NCBI GenBank assembly: GCA_023375675.1
Contig: JALQBC010000015.1
Span: 744,001 to 808,000, forward strand
Reading direction: 5' to 3'
DNA length: 64,000 bases
DNA from: Cytospora piceicola
Taxonomy: Eukaryota; Ascomycota; Sordariomycetes; Diaporthales; Cytosporaceae
Position numbers and translations under genes: made by a program. The notes under the pieces were generated by a model, which was not told the DNA's origin, made no database searches, and saw nothing but the letters and a program-made list of their open reading frames with translations. Numbering within the stretch: position 1 is the first letter of the stretch; every line of letters starts with the position of its first letter. Below are positions 20,760-33,198 of this stretch, piece after piece.

Positions 20760-23700
20760 AGGGAGATGCTTCGACACGCACATAGTCCTCATTGGTCATG
20801 TGTGTATGACAAACACGACACGCGCTGAGTCTTGATACCATCCGCGCCGCATAGGCGCGAGATGGCGGACTCAGCAAGAAAGCAACCAGCAACGCAGGCG
20901 ATCGCAAGAGTGGACATCCTTTCAAACAGAAAAAAGAGAATGTTCCTTTGTATCGCCCCCGGGTCTGGCCAACAGTGCATGAGAGTACATCGTGCCGGGC
21001 ACCGAGAGAATGCACGGCGAACCCTCAACCGCGGCAGTCACCGCACCACAACTATTGGCCTCGACAGTCTGATGCTCGACTTCGGATCGAGACTCGCTTC
21101 CAAACACGCGGTTTTCGGTCCATCAGCACCTGAGTCAAGACCGTCGCGGAACAGTGCCGCGCACTCAATTCACGATGTTGCCGATAGCGAGTCGCGGCTC
21201 GCTTTAGATTCGGCGGACTAGAGTGTGCGGGAGTGGTGGATTAGCACGGGACGTATCTGGGAAGCCGAGAAGCTCGGGAGATAATCACTTCGGTCTAATT
21301 AATATGGGGAGGATTTTGGGAGGCGAAGATAATGGATACCGGAGGTCATATCCGTTCTGTTCTATCTATAGACCCAACCTGAAAATTTAATAACTTGTCA
21401 CTTACCAACTTTTTGCCTATCTGTTTTGTCCGCATCATGTTAAGCCGTTACTACTAGGTAGGGGTAAAATGCATCCAGACTCTTCTGGTCAACGGGCAGA
21501 AGCTTCCGCCGCGTGAAAGTTTGGACCCACCGCGAGGACCACTAAATAGCAGTCATGCGGTGCCTCTTGATTTTCAAACCATCTGACAATTCCCCACAGC
21601 GACTTCGGTGTTTGCGAAATTGCTCGTGCACCGGGTCCTCGCCTTTTGAACTCTCGACGAAGCCTCCGAATGCAACTTCTCCATATATCCGCCCCTCCAC
21701 TTGCCTGGCCACGTCGTTGTGTTGTAGTTCGTGACGATCAGCCTACCCTCTCACCCACGCGGAAGAGAACCTCCTCCCTGCCGAATGAGACCTCGGGTAA
21801 AGGCTGTGTCCTCGAAATGCTGTGACTAGAACTACAAGTTGGCTGACGTTGCGTTTTATGTCAGGGTCATATCAGCTACCAGCTGACAGATGATTGAGGC
21901 GGGCTTCCCATGGGGCCGTCCTTGACCCCCTCGAGTTTCGGACGACGTTGTGGACCAGGTCAACCCATAGTCTGGCCGACCAGACACGTGCCCGCTGAAG
22001 AGGACTGTAACCCGTTGTCCTGGTCCTGTCCCTATCCCTGTGGGTGTGTGGCAAGTCGAGGACCCCCCCCCCCCAGAAGCCCGTGCGTGCCACACAAACG
22101 GCAACGTGTTTGAAAAGAGAAGCTTAGTTACTCAGACGAGTCTAGGGAGACCCCTGTACACTATCCTTCAAGCATCTTTTATGTATGAGTCTGTGCCGTA
22201 GGTGGCTGTAATACACTTAGCGGGAGGCGTTCAGGCGTTCAGGGATAAGAGTGGGTAGCCTATTGAGTTGTGGATCCAGGCAAGAACCTGGCTGTGATCT
22301 CGTGGATGTTCGCCTTCATCATCGTCATGGTTGTCTTCTGCCCGTTGAGATGTGCTCGATGTCCACTGTCTCCCCCAGCAAAGTGCTAGCCGCCAGGCCA
22401 TTGAGGTCCTTCATGATGGCACCTACGTCAATGACAAGTACTGTCACGTCAGCGTTTCAAGTGAGATATTCATCAAACTGCATTTTCTTGTGGAGACATT
22501 CACTGGTTTTCGTGATTTACCAACCAGTTGACAGCGATGAACATCGTATAGATCCTCTTCTGACGACCAAAGTTCAAGAACGACCGGCTTGCTCTCAGGT
22601 TATACTACTATCCCCAAAGTACCTGTATCGGAGTTCCAGCGATATTCGAAGTATTCGAGACATTCGAGATATTTCTAGCACTGGCTGATGCAATGACGTT
22701 TTGCCAGGCCTAGGGGCTGTATCATTGATGACTCTTTGGATTATACACTCCCGACATATGGAGTATGCGATGGCGGAGCTGGATGTCTCATCCCCTGCTT
22801 GCTACGACAGTAGCTAACACACTCATAATCGAAATGGCGGACACCATCGATCTCGAGATGTATCGGAGTTGATCAACGAGGGTCTTGACGTCATTTCGCA
22901 AAACAATACGAGGAAGGATGCTTAAAATAAAAAGAGGTATGTAATAAAGGGGGATGGCAAGAACCCAGAGCAATACGTACGTACGTTCCCCATATCACTG
23001 TGGCTGCGACCTACCTAGGTATCTAACGGGCGCCCGATCCTCGTTATATGCTACGGCCCGCATGCCTCACTTCCAGGTCCTTTGGTGGAGGCGGAGACAC
23101 CAGATGATCCCCATGGGATCCAAGTGGGGATATAACATCACTATGTCGTGCTCCTCGACGTTATTGCAGTACTGTGGTAGGCTCCGTCGCTGCATCCTCC
23201 CGGCTTGGTTCTTGAGGCCTGCCCAGGTGATTGTACGTGTCTGTCTGTCCCTACATATGTAGTTGGACCAAGTACGAAGTCCCGGAATGGTTCCTTCTGT
23301 GTATTTAGCAATAGACCTGTGGAGGGCATTCTCACTGTAAGGAGACGTTTGGATAAGCATTAATACGAAACAAGGCATGTTGTCAGATGAACGGTCCTAC
23401 TTGAGAGAAAGTTGGGAGCAACGATTGCGTGAACGGACCATGCCTTTTCCTCAAAATGTACCCAAGTATGCGATTATAGTCGATATTTTTCCCTTTATAT
23501 CCCTCGCAGTATTGTTTTCGCACAAACTACCAGCCCGACGAAAGGACATCGGGATCACGTAGGTAAATTTGCCTTCTTTGACCTCGGGACTATTTACACC
23601 GGTAAGGGCATAGACATTCACCTTGATCATACTTACTTAGGGTAGCCATGGATACACCTCAATGGGCATGGACCAATGACGGAAGACACCAATATGAAAG

Positions 23701-24581
23701 TCCTCATTGATGCTGCAAAACCCAAAAGAATCATGTCATGATTGAGAAGTTGGTCAGAGGCTGATCATTGAAAACAAATGAAGAGGTATCCTTCCAACCT
23801 GCGATGCTCTATTATACACCTCTTTAAGTAGGCCAAATCTCCAGAACGCTAACGATATATTCCACGGCATGTTCGTGGAACGACCACTCGAGTACACTTG
23901 AAATCAAGAAGCAAGTGGCGCGTTGTTGTCTACGCATAGCTACACTGTATCGCCGTCACTTCTGCTGTGGTGGCCAAGTCCGGTTTGGCGTGTCCGGTGG
24001 TAGCATTGGAAAATTACTGCCACAACTAGGATGGTTATCAGTCGCCGGACGTTTGTGTTTCATGGGCATTGTGGGTGCTTACGGATACTCGAGGGTATAC
24101 TTCCTTGTTGATCAGAGAAGCAGCTCCTCAGTAGCACCTGAGCCGTATCAACAGTTTGCTAATGCCCAGCCGCTTGAACCATCTTTGGGAACGATTACGG
24201 GAGCAAAGGCGATAATCTAGGGCAGTTTATCGCACGCAATCACTGTAAGCGAGTACTTACCTCCTAGTATCTAAGGAGAGATGTGCTCAATATTGCAGGG
24301 TGCTTGGGTGACCACCCAGTGTTAAGGGTTAGGGCTGTGAGTGGGTGGAATTGCTTAGGTAATCAAGTACCTAGGTACCCAAGGTTGAGCGGGGCGACAG
24401 GTACTTGAGTCTGCATTTTATGCCTCGGGAGCACCTGACCACGCGACTCAACACAACTTGTGCCTCATCTGTGGACGACACGCGACACGACGCGTCTGGT
24501 CTCACCCTTCATCGCCATCCCCAGCCACTGCACCCAAAAGTATACATTTCAAACAGCCAGTCATTGCGCAGACTGATCATA
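20760..24581. other. Long gene-poor region, with possible membrane-protein relics
   Basis: 3.8 kb without an intact gene. Hydrophobic frames at 22788-22973 (minus, LAIPLYYIPLFILSILPRIV) and 23915-24220 (plus, GRLCFMGIVGAYGYSRVYFL) are faintly like the C-terminal helices of fungal conserved membrane proteins, but lie on opposite strands and do not join; at best decayed fragments. A C run at about 22063-22074. CCTAGG palindromes at 23012-23021 (TACCTAGGTA) and 24367-24378 (GTACCTAGGTAC). The last 170 bp contain the RecQ 5' UTR. Confidence 0.4.
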
Positions 24582-27248
24582 ATGAGCGAAGATTTCGATT
24601 CTGGAGATGATCTGTTCGATGATGTTGACGTCAACGACATCCTGCAAAGCGGCGAGGCTCAGGTCAAGCAACAATCAGTTTCCAAGCCCGGGCACCTCCA
24701 GCATCAATCCCAAACCCGCAAGCGCTTCTCAGAAGAAGACCGAGATGATTCTAGCCACAAACGTCCGAGAAGAAGCTCCCCTCAATCTCTGGAAGAAGAA
24801 GACACTGTCAAGCTTGCACGCCGCTTACTATCCGACAAGTTTGGATATACCGAGTTCCGACATGAGCAAGAGGCCGCTATCAAGCGCATTCTTTCCGGAA
24901 AGAGTGCCCTCGTGATATTTCCTACAGGTGCTGGAAAGTCCCTTTGCTATCAGGTTAGTGGCCTTCCCCTCCCCCAACCTACCCCTGCGTACTATGACTG
25001 ACAGGAAGGCACAGATACCAGCTATTGCCTTTCCCGAGATCGACAAGGCTCGTGGTCTCGGGAAATCTAACCAATCAGGCATAACAATCATCGTCTCTCC
25101 CCTCATTGCCTTGATGAAAGACCAGGTCGACGTCCTGAAGAGACGTGGGATTCCTGCTGACTGCATTGATTCCACCAAGACTGCTGATCAGCTGCAGGTC
25201 ATCAACCAGAAACTGAGCAGAGGTGAACTCCGTATGATATACTGCGCCCCCGAGAGACTGAACAACGAGAGATTTGTTGAAAGCATGAAGCATATTCCCG
25301 GCGGTATCCGCCTTGTTGCTGTCGACGAGGCACATTGCATTTCAGAGGTACTTATTCATATTGGTCGTAACCTTCTCTGCCTTGATTGCGCGAATTCTGA
25401 CCGAAAGTAAGTGGGGGCATTCTTTTAGGCCGGAGTATCTCAAAGGTGCGTATCGCATAGTCGGCCTCTCTAATATAAGGCTGAGACTGACATTCAACCC
25501 CCAAGTTGCTCGCTTCGTCGAGGAGATCGAGGCAGAACGTGTCATCTGCTTGACCGCTACCGCCACCGCAAGAGTCGCACACGATGTCCGCAACGCCTTT
25601 GATATTGATGAAGCAGGCGTGTTCCGAACATCACCTTACCGTCCCAAGTAAGCCATCTCCTACAATGCTGTCTTCATCATGTCCCGGGATTGACAGGTTA
25701 CCAGTCTTAGGCTTTTTGCCGAATCCGTTACCGTGGCCTCCGATAAGTTCATGAAAATGCGCAAATTCCTGCGCGAAAACCCAGGTCCAACTCTGGTCTA
25801 CGTCACGATACAAAAGGTACGATTATTGAGGGCCAAAGAAATTTCAAGAGGCTGATGGAGGCTACCAGGAATCTGAGGAACTTGCTCAGCAACTCAGGTA
25901 TCATAAATTCAATGCGACAGCCTTCCATGCGGGCATGAAGGTCGAGGCGAAGTCCAAAGTGCAGGACGACTTCATGGCAAACCGAGTCGAAATTGTCGTC
26001 GCCACAATTGCCTTCGGTATGGGAGTCGACAAAGCGGATATCCGGAATATCGTTCATTACACTCTCGCTTCGACCGTCGAAGAGTACAGCCAACAGATCG
26101 GCCGTGCAGGCAGAGACGGTAACCCAAGCAACTGCATCTTCTACCTTTGCAACAAAGACTTCTACATCAGAGAGAATTTCGCACGTGGAGACCTTCCATC
26201 CTACAAACCATTCCGAGACTTGATCCGAAATATTTTCAGCGAAGATGTCACCAGCCTTGGAGCTGGCGCTACGTTCAAAAAGAATACTAACGAGCAGATG
26301 AAGGAGTTCGATATCCGCCAGAACCCTCTGAGTGTGATCTACGCTACACTCGAACTCCACTACAACCTGATACGGGCCATCACACCAGAATATAGCGTGT
26401 TTTCTTTCGAGAAATTGAACCCGTACGTGTTCGAGGAAATCATGAGCAATATGACGGCTAGCGACCGCCCAGAGGCCAAAGCTATTATTGAGAATGCGGA
26501 GAGGAAAGGCAAATACACCCATGTGGATGTCAATGCAATTGTGCGCAAAACGGGGTATCACCGGGCCAACATCATCCAGATCCTCGACCATCTCGACCGA
26601 GACGGTATTATCAGACTGACAGCCAAGGGTGTCGTACCCAAGTTTCGTGTTCTTCAGAAGCTGCCCAACACCGACGAGCAACTCGAACAAATTGCCTTGA
26701 AGATGTACAGTGACCTCGAGCAAAAGGAGAAAGATGCACTCAAGCGCACTCGGGACGTTGTGGATCTCATCACAGGCGAGAAATGCTTTGCCCTGGCCCT
26801 GGCACAGCACTTTGGCATGGATCTCCCTGATGGGAAGAAGAATTGTGGCCACTGTACGTTTTGCTTCACCGGAAAGCGCGTCGAGTTACCACCCCAGGTC
26901 AAAGCCCCGCTTGGTCGCAACAGCATTTTGCGTGTTCTAGCTGACTGCCCGGTGCGAGACGATCCACGCTTCCTCGCCCGTGTGGCGTTCGGGATCATGA
27001 GCCCGCGCGTAAGGGAATTGAAAATGCATCTGACTGCCGCTTGGGAGTCGATGCAAGATCAGGACTTTGATGTAAGTGTGGCTATCCATCAATCCTCCCA
27101 TACCTCAATCCAGACGCCGGTGACTTTCCTTACTGACGCTTCCGGTCTTGGTTCTTAGGAACTTCTGAAAGAGTTCACTGCAGCCTGCACGGCGACCAAA
27201 CACGACCCGAGCTCACTGGGCCTCCAGCTGAAGTCGGGTACAAACTAG
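24582..27248 (+). CDS. RecQ-family ATP-dependent DNA helicase
   Basis: Seven exons: 24582-24953, 25015-25347, 25412-25445, 25506-25647, 25705-25816, 25869-27071 and 27159-27248; 2,286 nt, 761 aa. The ATG at 24582 heads an acidic tail (MSEDFDSGDDLFDDVDVND). Helicase motifs: Walker A FPTGAGKSLCYQ at about residue 115, VSPLIALMKDQVD, DEAHCISE joined across intron 2 to WGHSFRPEYL, LTATAT, and motif VI QQIGRAGRDG. The RQC zinc site has C...NCGHCTFC. RecQ enzymes unwind 3'-to-5' and process recombination intermediates and stalled forks. The size and short N-terminus fit the smaller fungal RecQ (Neurospora RecQ2-like) better than Sgs1/QDE-3, which are about twice as long; this assignment is inference. 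Exon 3 is only 34 nt. Confidence 0.92.
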
Positions 27249-29605
27249 AGAACGTTAGGGTAATTCTTTTCAAGAGGTTCACTGGGCTCAACAGCATATG
27301 GTAGAGGACGTGGACCATATGGACGGGGCTAAAGCTGATGCCTTGGTAAAAGGGGTGGGTGCATAGTTAGACTTGGTGGAAGGCGTAAGTCCTTACAAAC
27401 CTGTGTTCTGCTAATCAAAGCATGAATGTCAGGACGCTTGGGGGTAATTGAGGGCCATACTTGAATGGCGTATGGACACCTAAGGCTTTTCTTGGCTCGG
27501 CATGGCAAACCTTATGTGATTTATCCCGGGTGGAGGGAGACTGGACCTGCCACCTACTCTGTACACCACAATTTGTTTCACGTATTGAGCTTCTGATAGC
27601 CGATACTATATGATTTTCAGGGTCTCTCTGTGCTATTTGATCTATGAAAGCAAGAACACATGTAAGCAAAGCCAGGTTTCATTTCAGGTTGGAAGATGAC
27701 CTAGGTATACATACTCAGTCCTTCTTAAGGAACCAGAGCTCGGCTGCCTGCGCCTGTCAGTTCGACTCTGTCCGCCGCCAGGTAAGTTAATCCATCCTGT
27801 GGCTAAGACAAGTGGTTCTATAGACTAATGATGACCTATAGAGCATCATGCATCCTATTATATAACTGCTTTAGTCTGAAACCGAGTTCAATAAAATTAT
27901 AGCAGACCGAATACATATAGTAGTGTGTGTACAGTCTTTTAAAGCAGGCTGTTGGTCATAATTCACCCTTGTTTCCTAGATAACCGTATTCAACGAGAAC
28001 TCCACGTATTATCGATACCGTAGGAGCTCTGAAACCCCGGTCTTCTCGTGACCCTTATATAGCAGCCTTTACACATACTTAGCCGGCGCGATGGAAACGA
28101 TCATTACCCTACCATTTACCGCTTCTCTAATAACTGTTTAGGGTGACTCCTTAGGGATTTACATATGTAGATAGTCCAGTCTCCCTACTTCGCAACACCA
28201 TTGCTTCAAAATTTTGATCTTTAAGCATGCTCGCAAACTCTCCCATTCTGCCTTCAAGCTGTGACTGGTAGTGGAGCAGGGGAAAGAGACAGCCAATTCA
28301 GAACGTTGAATAGCAGGTTTGCAACGCCCGAGCCTCTTCAAACCAGAAGCTGTGTCATATTAAGAGATGAGAAAGCAATAGCTTAACAACTATATAGGAA
28401 ACCCATGGTCCTAAGGTCAATACAAACATACCCTGTAGCAAAACACTCCCCCGATGGTCCACAGACACACACACACACATACACATACACATAAACACAC
28501 AAACATACAAACACAAACATAAACAAACACTTTATATGGTTAGCTTAACGGGGAGGCCCAGACATGCAAGCTTTTGTTCTTTATCGGTCGCTGGAAGATC
28601 AGTCAAGGAGGTTCTTTGGCGCCTCAACATCAGGCTTGTCTTTCAGACATCTGACACCAAAGGCGAAGTCCTGGCAAAGAGCAATGGCACACACCAGTTC
28701 AAGGGCATCGGTTAAGATTCCGTCTAGTTGTAACTCCAGGGTTGGGGATATAGAAATCCCCCATGTATATGTACTCTACATTAAGGCTTGGATAAGGGGG
28801 ACCTTCCTCCCGCATCAACGCGAGTAGACCTGAGTAATGATTTTTTGGGTAACTGAAGCAAGAAAGGAGGTGGGTACGTCATGCTGAGGATATTAGTTGA
28901 GGTCGAAGAGGAAGTGTCGATATGATAGCAAGCAGCAGTGCTCCCAGGGCAAACACGGGACGAACCACCACCTGGCACTCACCTGGCACCTTGTCGACTC
29001 GTCACTGACTACCTAGGTACCTAGGTAGCCCACCTGTTGACGCTAGCTGGCTTTGTCTGGCTTGGTGTTTTCCTTCTATAGCTTCTTCCCGATTTAGGAG
29101 GGGATAGGGGACTCCAGTTCTCTCCTTTTCCCCAGAACATCCTGACAAAAGCTGCTCCCTTCCTGCAAGCAACACACAACAACCACCAACTGACCGATCT
29201 CACCACAACTCCACCACACTCCTTTCGCCGACATAATCTAGTCGACACAATACTCCCTCAAGACACAAGGGCCAAATCGATACAAGCGACATACATCTTG
29301 TTCTTTATTACAATTCTTGAAAACTGCCAGCTTCCACCCTAATTTTCCCCTAAAGACAATCTTGCCGACACCCAGGTGCTTGCCTGCAACGTCGCCAACC
29401 ACACCGCGACCCAGCTGCCTTACTGACGCGTTAGGAAAGCCTTTAGCGCGTCGTCCCAACGTGCCATCCCACCTCTCGCGATCCCAACTCCGCTCAAGAG
29501 GCCGTCGCAGCTTCCTAGTATCCACTTCCAATCTCTGTCTACCCACCATTGACACTCAAGTCCTCCGACCGCAGTTAGACAATTGCAGTTAGACAGAGAC
29601 CAAAC
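27249..29605. other. Intergenic region with AC microsatellite
   Basis: 2.36 kb with no supported gene. Holds ACCTAGGTA (27699-27707), the AC-rich microsatellite, a perfect 20-bp palindrome CTACCTAGGTACCTAGGTAG (29009-29028) and, from about 29080, a C-rich pyrimidine-biased stretch that looks like the promoter and 5' UTR of the downstream secreted-protein gene. Confidence 0.45.
28464..28535 (+). repeat. AC-rich microsatellite
   Basis: Imperfect (CA)n drifting into ACATACACATAAACACAC-type units over about 70 bp; purine/pyrimidine alternating, likely length-variable. Confidence 0.85.
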
Positions 29606-30444
29606 ATGGAGGTGAGTTAATCAGTCTTCCTCTTCCCATCTCCCACTATTATTTTCCTACCAACCTCCATACTGTCGCCCGTTAAGCTGACCAAATCTCG
29701 ACAAACAAGTCCCTTTTCCATCTCATCATCTTTGTCCTCCTAGCCTTGTTCAAACCTGGCGTTAAGGCTTCGCCATTCTCCACCCTCAAGCCTGGCGAAA
29801 GCGATGGGGTAGTACCTGCAGCAACGCAAGCCAACGGTAGCGCCGACAATGTCACCTCCATGATTGGCACCAATGCCCCCCCCTGGCTGCTATGTCTCAA
29901 CCAAGCCAACTCCATCGACTGCTACAATAATGACTACACGAACTGCAGCGATAGCTGGGAGGTCCAGTCTCGCAACCCAATTTGTGTCGAGAACTGCAAC
30001 TGTGTCGATGATGAGGTAGCTTTTCGATATGCTTGCAATGCATCTGCCCGCAATTTACCTGTCAATCTCACCGACAGACCTCCTTTCGTTGCCGCCCAGT
30101 ACGTCGAGAAGATGATTACATCCCTTGAGGAGCGTCACAGAGACATAAGCACCAACTCTATCATCGAGCACGATATCCTCCCCGACCACCGTACTATGCA
30201 CAAAGACAAGACGGTACTTAACTCGACCTGTACCCTCACCTGTATCTCCAACCACATGATTGCCATGTGCAGCAAGACTCCGACTCTGGCCCAGTGCACT
30301 ACCAACTGCACTATGACCACACTTACAAGCAATGGCACCCTTCACCATACCTGCACAACATTGTGCAGCTGCTCTGCAACCGGCGGAAACGAGAAGCGAA
30401 ATGTCGACGGACACAGCAATGACCCTTTTAAGGACCTCGATTAG
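29606..30444 (+). CDS. Secreted cysteine-rich protein, frame interrupted by a TAG
   Basis: Exon 1 is two codons (ATG GAG, 29606-29611), then a 98-nt intron (29612-29709) and exon 2 to a TAG at 30442-30444; 246 aa. The splice completes a signal peptide MESLFHLIIFVLLALFKPGVKA. The mature part has about 20 Cys with motifs CLNQANSIDCYNNDYTNC, CVENCNCVDD, CTLTC, CTTNC and CTTLCSCS, and many N-glycosylation sequons, so it is extracellular and disulfide-bonded. No known family recognised. The same frame stays open for 157 more codons after the TAG (separate entry). The two-codon first exon is unusual, but the signal peptide it creates and good splice signals support it. Confidence 0.75.
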
Positions 30445-30918
30445 GAAACCGGTAGTCTTAGCAAGGGTTCTGCAGATACCGAAGACGATTCCGATAACTC
30501 AGCACGTCGCTATTCTACTCAGCATGATAGGGACATCACTCCCGACACCTATGCCCAGCTTAGTACGGATATTCACAGACCACTGCTCGAGGCTTTCCTG
30601 GGTTTTACTGTAATCCCAGTGGACCAGGAGCTCGTGGTTGCTGGTGGTAGACTCCACCGGCCACCAACTTCATTAGATACAATTCCAATCTACAGTCCTG
30701 GCATGGATGCCACTATCAACGGACAATACCCTGACGACATCAGCAAGATTGTGGGCCTGCCCTTTCTCGCAGCTCACGATAGCTTACCTCAGCCGGGTCG
30801 TGTCACTGAGAAGCACACTCCAGAGACCGCCGCTGCTGAGAGTGACACTGAGGGCGAGTTGTCAGTCGAGGAGGCCCCCAATGTGGGCCTGGAGCCTTGC
30901 GATGGCCTCATTGGATAG
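30445..30918 (+). other. In-frame continuation of the Cys-rich protein past one TAG
   Basis: From the codon after TAG (30442-30444) the same frame runs 157 codons to TAG 30916-30918, with C-ending codons and ordinary protein composition (ETGSLSKGSADTEDDSDN, YSTQHDRDITPDTYAQL, MDATINGQYPDDISKIVG, ESDTEGELSVEEAP). A CAG-to-TAG transition would explain the break. Alternatives: a very short 42-nt intron (GTCGAC...GATTAG) removing the stop in frame, stop read-through, or a sequencing error. Confidence 0.6.
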
Positions 30919-31483
30919 TCGGTGGCTGTCTAAGTTGTTGGAGCACCACATGAAACCCAGGACCGGGGAAATGCAGCCCACTTTAACAGCAGTTTATTTT
31001 GGTTGGTTTACCGTCACTTTGTGCTTTTTCCTGCACATGAAAGCTAGTTTCCCATGGCAAGTTCATGATTCCCGTGGCCATCATGAAGATGGCGGATCTT
31101 GGGGAAGTTGGTTTCTTTTCTTTCATCTGTACATTACACCAATGGTCTGTTTCTTTCTTTAATTGCAACATCTTCTGCTGTTTTGAGAATCAGCTTCTTT
31201 CACGATCGTTCACGAGGCAGAATCGACGAGATTATGATGGCAAGGGACATGATGACTTACGATAATGCTAAATTGAATGATGAAATTCAATACCAAATCT
31301 TGACCGATATGATGCTGTTCTGATGAATGAGGCTGGTCAGAATATGTTTTACCATGTTGATTGCAATGCACAACAGGAGGAATGTAATGCCAATGCGATC
31401 TTGGTACAGCTGGAAATGTTTCTGTGTTCAGGGATTGAAGATGCCTTGGGGGGCCGGGGGCCCTACAATCATAACCCTCAACT
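30919..31483. other. Intergenic, convergent genes
   Basis: 565 bp, T-rich (TTTTCTTTCATC, TTTCTTTCTTTAA). Probable 3' UTRs; no gene seen. Confidence 0.45.
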
Positions 31484-32563
31484 TCAGACCTGTGGCTGCT
31501 TATGGGCCATGCCCTCAAATAGTCTCACACACAGCACCGCAGCTAGAGCAGCCATGCTGCCCAGCATGACCATCAGCAGGCCCTCCCAAGCACTTCTTCT
31601 GATATCCATCCAACTGATGGTTCTGCTTTCCCTCCATCCATTGCCAGGCCCTGTATTCTCACCAAGTACCCCCTCCTTGCCATGCTTCCTGTGCAGAATA
31701 AAGTCCTTGGTGAAACCGAATGAGAACAATGCAATGACACAAACAACGAAGCTCCACATCAGCCCATCCCCGACATGACTAACAACGAAGTAGGGGAACA
31801 AGGGAAGACTGCCACCGATAAGATAACCTATTGCGACAGAGAGGCCGACGATAATGGACGAGGGAGGGGCGTTGTCAGAGTTGTCATGATCCGGTTCTTC
31901 CGCGGTCACGATCTTCCGAACGAGGGCGGAAGTGATATCCGACCTCGGAAAAACGTGCTGGCGAACCAGGTCGAGCAGTTCAGATGGAAGATCCAGGGGG
32001 GCGAGGTAGTCATCTACCACTGCGATGCTTCCGATCTTCTCTTTCGTGTTGTCCGCGTCCGCGTCCCTGTCCGCCATAGTAACAATGCTAGCTGGCTCAC
32101 ATGCTTCCTGGGCTTCCCCTTTCGCACTCAGGTACCCGCCAATGCCCATGGATATACTCCCCGCACAGATCTCGGCCATGCCAGCGTATATCACTGTGTC
32201 AGTCTGCCCCAAGGATGAGAGACCAGCGGTCAGGGCGAAAGGGACCGTCAGACCATCGGCAAAACCAAGGGTGAAGTCGGCTAGGAAGCGCGAGAGAGAC
32301 GGGCATGACAGCCACGTGGAGGAGGAAGGAGAAGAAGCGTGGTGCTGGGCGGGTTTCAGGGGATCAGATGGGGACAGGCGGTCGGTTTCGGTGTCGGAAA
32401 AGTTGAGATCGCAACTTGAATGCGAGGACGCGGTGGGAGGAACAAAATTGTCGTCAAAGTGGTCTGCAGCAATAGGGGAGTACAGAGGGAGTTCCGAAGA
32501 GGTTCGGACTTTGGGCCTGGATGCTCCGGCTTGTCGAAGATTGAGGGTGAGAGATTCGAACAT
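31484..32563 (-). CDS. Ccc1/VIT1-family vacuolar iron (manganese) transporter
   Basis: One exon, 359 aa. A polar 95-residue N-terminus precedes the signature DFTLGFADGLTVPFALTAGL (helix 1) and YAGMAEICAGSISMGIGGYL (helix 2), with the acidic and Met residues that bind metal in VIT1 proteins. A cytosolic metal-binding insert follows, then SIIVGLSVAIGYLIGGSLPL, SFVVCVIALFSFGFTKDF and GLLMVMLGSMAALAAVLCV as helices 3-5. The family exchanges cytosolic Fe2+ or Mn2+ for vacuolar protons and protects against iron excess. All five helices are present, so it is probably functional. The insert is more acidic (DRDADADNTKEK) than in many homologues. Confidence 0.9.
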   Translation of the reverse strand: MFESLTLNLRQAGASRPKVRTSSELPLYSPIAADHFDDNFVPPTASSHSSCDLNFSDTETDRLSPSDPLKPAQHHASSPSSSTWLSCPSLSRFLADFTLGFADGLTVPFALTAGLSSLGQTDTVIYAGMAEICAGSISMGIGGYLSAKGEAQEACEPASIVTMADRDADADNTKEKIGSIAVVDDYLAPLDLPSELLDLVRQHVFPRSDITSALVRKIVTAEEPDHDNSDNAPPSSIIVGLSVAIGYLIGGSLPLFPYFVVSHVGDGLMWSFVVCVIALFSFGFTKDFILHRKHGKEGVLGENTGPGNGWRESRTISWMDIRRSAWEGLLMVMLGSMAALAAVLCVRLFEGMAHKQPQV

Positions 32564-33163
32564 GGTGGGTAGGCTAGAAGTAGTTGTGGGTGTTGCGGTT
32601 GAGATAGGCTGGTGAGGTGGAATGATAAATCAAGGACACTTAAGTAGATTTTGGAACACTCTCGGCACAGCGACATCAAAGTAATAATCGGCCGCTGATA
32701 CGCAGACCAAAGCCGCAACTAAGGCCATGCAATAGATCTTGCTTTTAAGTTACCCTAGAGTATCGTCCCCTCCTGCCCTTCTAAGTGGTCCTATGATAAT
32801 GATCTCCACACTGCCGCCCCTCCTGGTATCGTAGCACATATGCATGCTGAGACTTGCATTTGCATTTGCATACCTAAGTACTTATTGGCTACTATCACAG
32901 ACCGGTATCAGACCTGCAGTTGCTGTGCTAGGGACGACAATTAGTTACCTTGACTGTGTATAGTCAGTACACTGGCACCAAAATCAATTCCCGATCTTTC
33001 AAGAGCAAGCACCGTTTCATGTCTTGATGGTCGATAAAACTGATACCTCTGCTCAGCTGCTCAGTAAAAGACGTCGCACGTGTTTGGAGATCAGCACCGG
33101 ATCTGGCAGGTCGCAGTCCATGGCGGGCTGGTGGGGTCCACAGGTTCTTAGGTGATGCACACA
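32564..33163. other. Promoter region of the iron transporter, left flank of the transposon block
   Basis: 600 bp, no gene. Contains TTGCATTTGCATTTGCATAC (about 32855) and CCTAAGTACTTA. Composition is normal up to the Tc1/mariner boundary. Confidence 0.4.
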
Positions 33164-33165
33164 TA

Positions 33166-33198
33166 TGGTGCGCGACAGTGCAATCTCTGCGGAAAGTC
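33166..33198 (+). repeat. Left terminal inverted repeat of the Tc1/mariner element
   Basis: 33 bp, exact reverse complement of 35583-35615. It keeps CA and TG dinucleotides although the element's interior lost them. Confidence 0.95.

Noticed and set aside
22788..24220. A membrane-protein gene
   Set aside because: Hydrophobic frames lie on opposite strands and cannot be joined by plausible introns; recorded only as possible relics.
25803..26852. 349-codon minus-strand ORF
   Set aside because: It lies wholly opposite the large RecQ exon 6, whose helicase and zinc motifs are unambiguous; no domain in the antisense translation.
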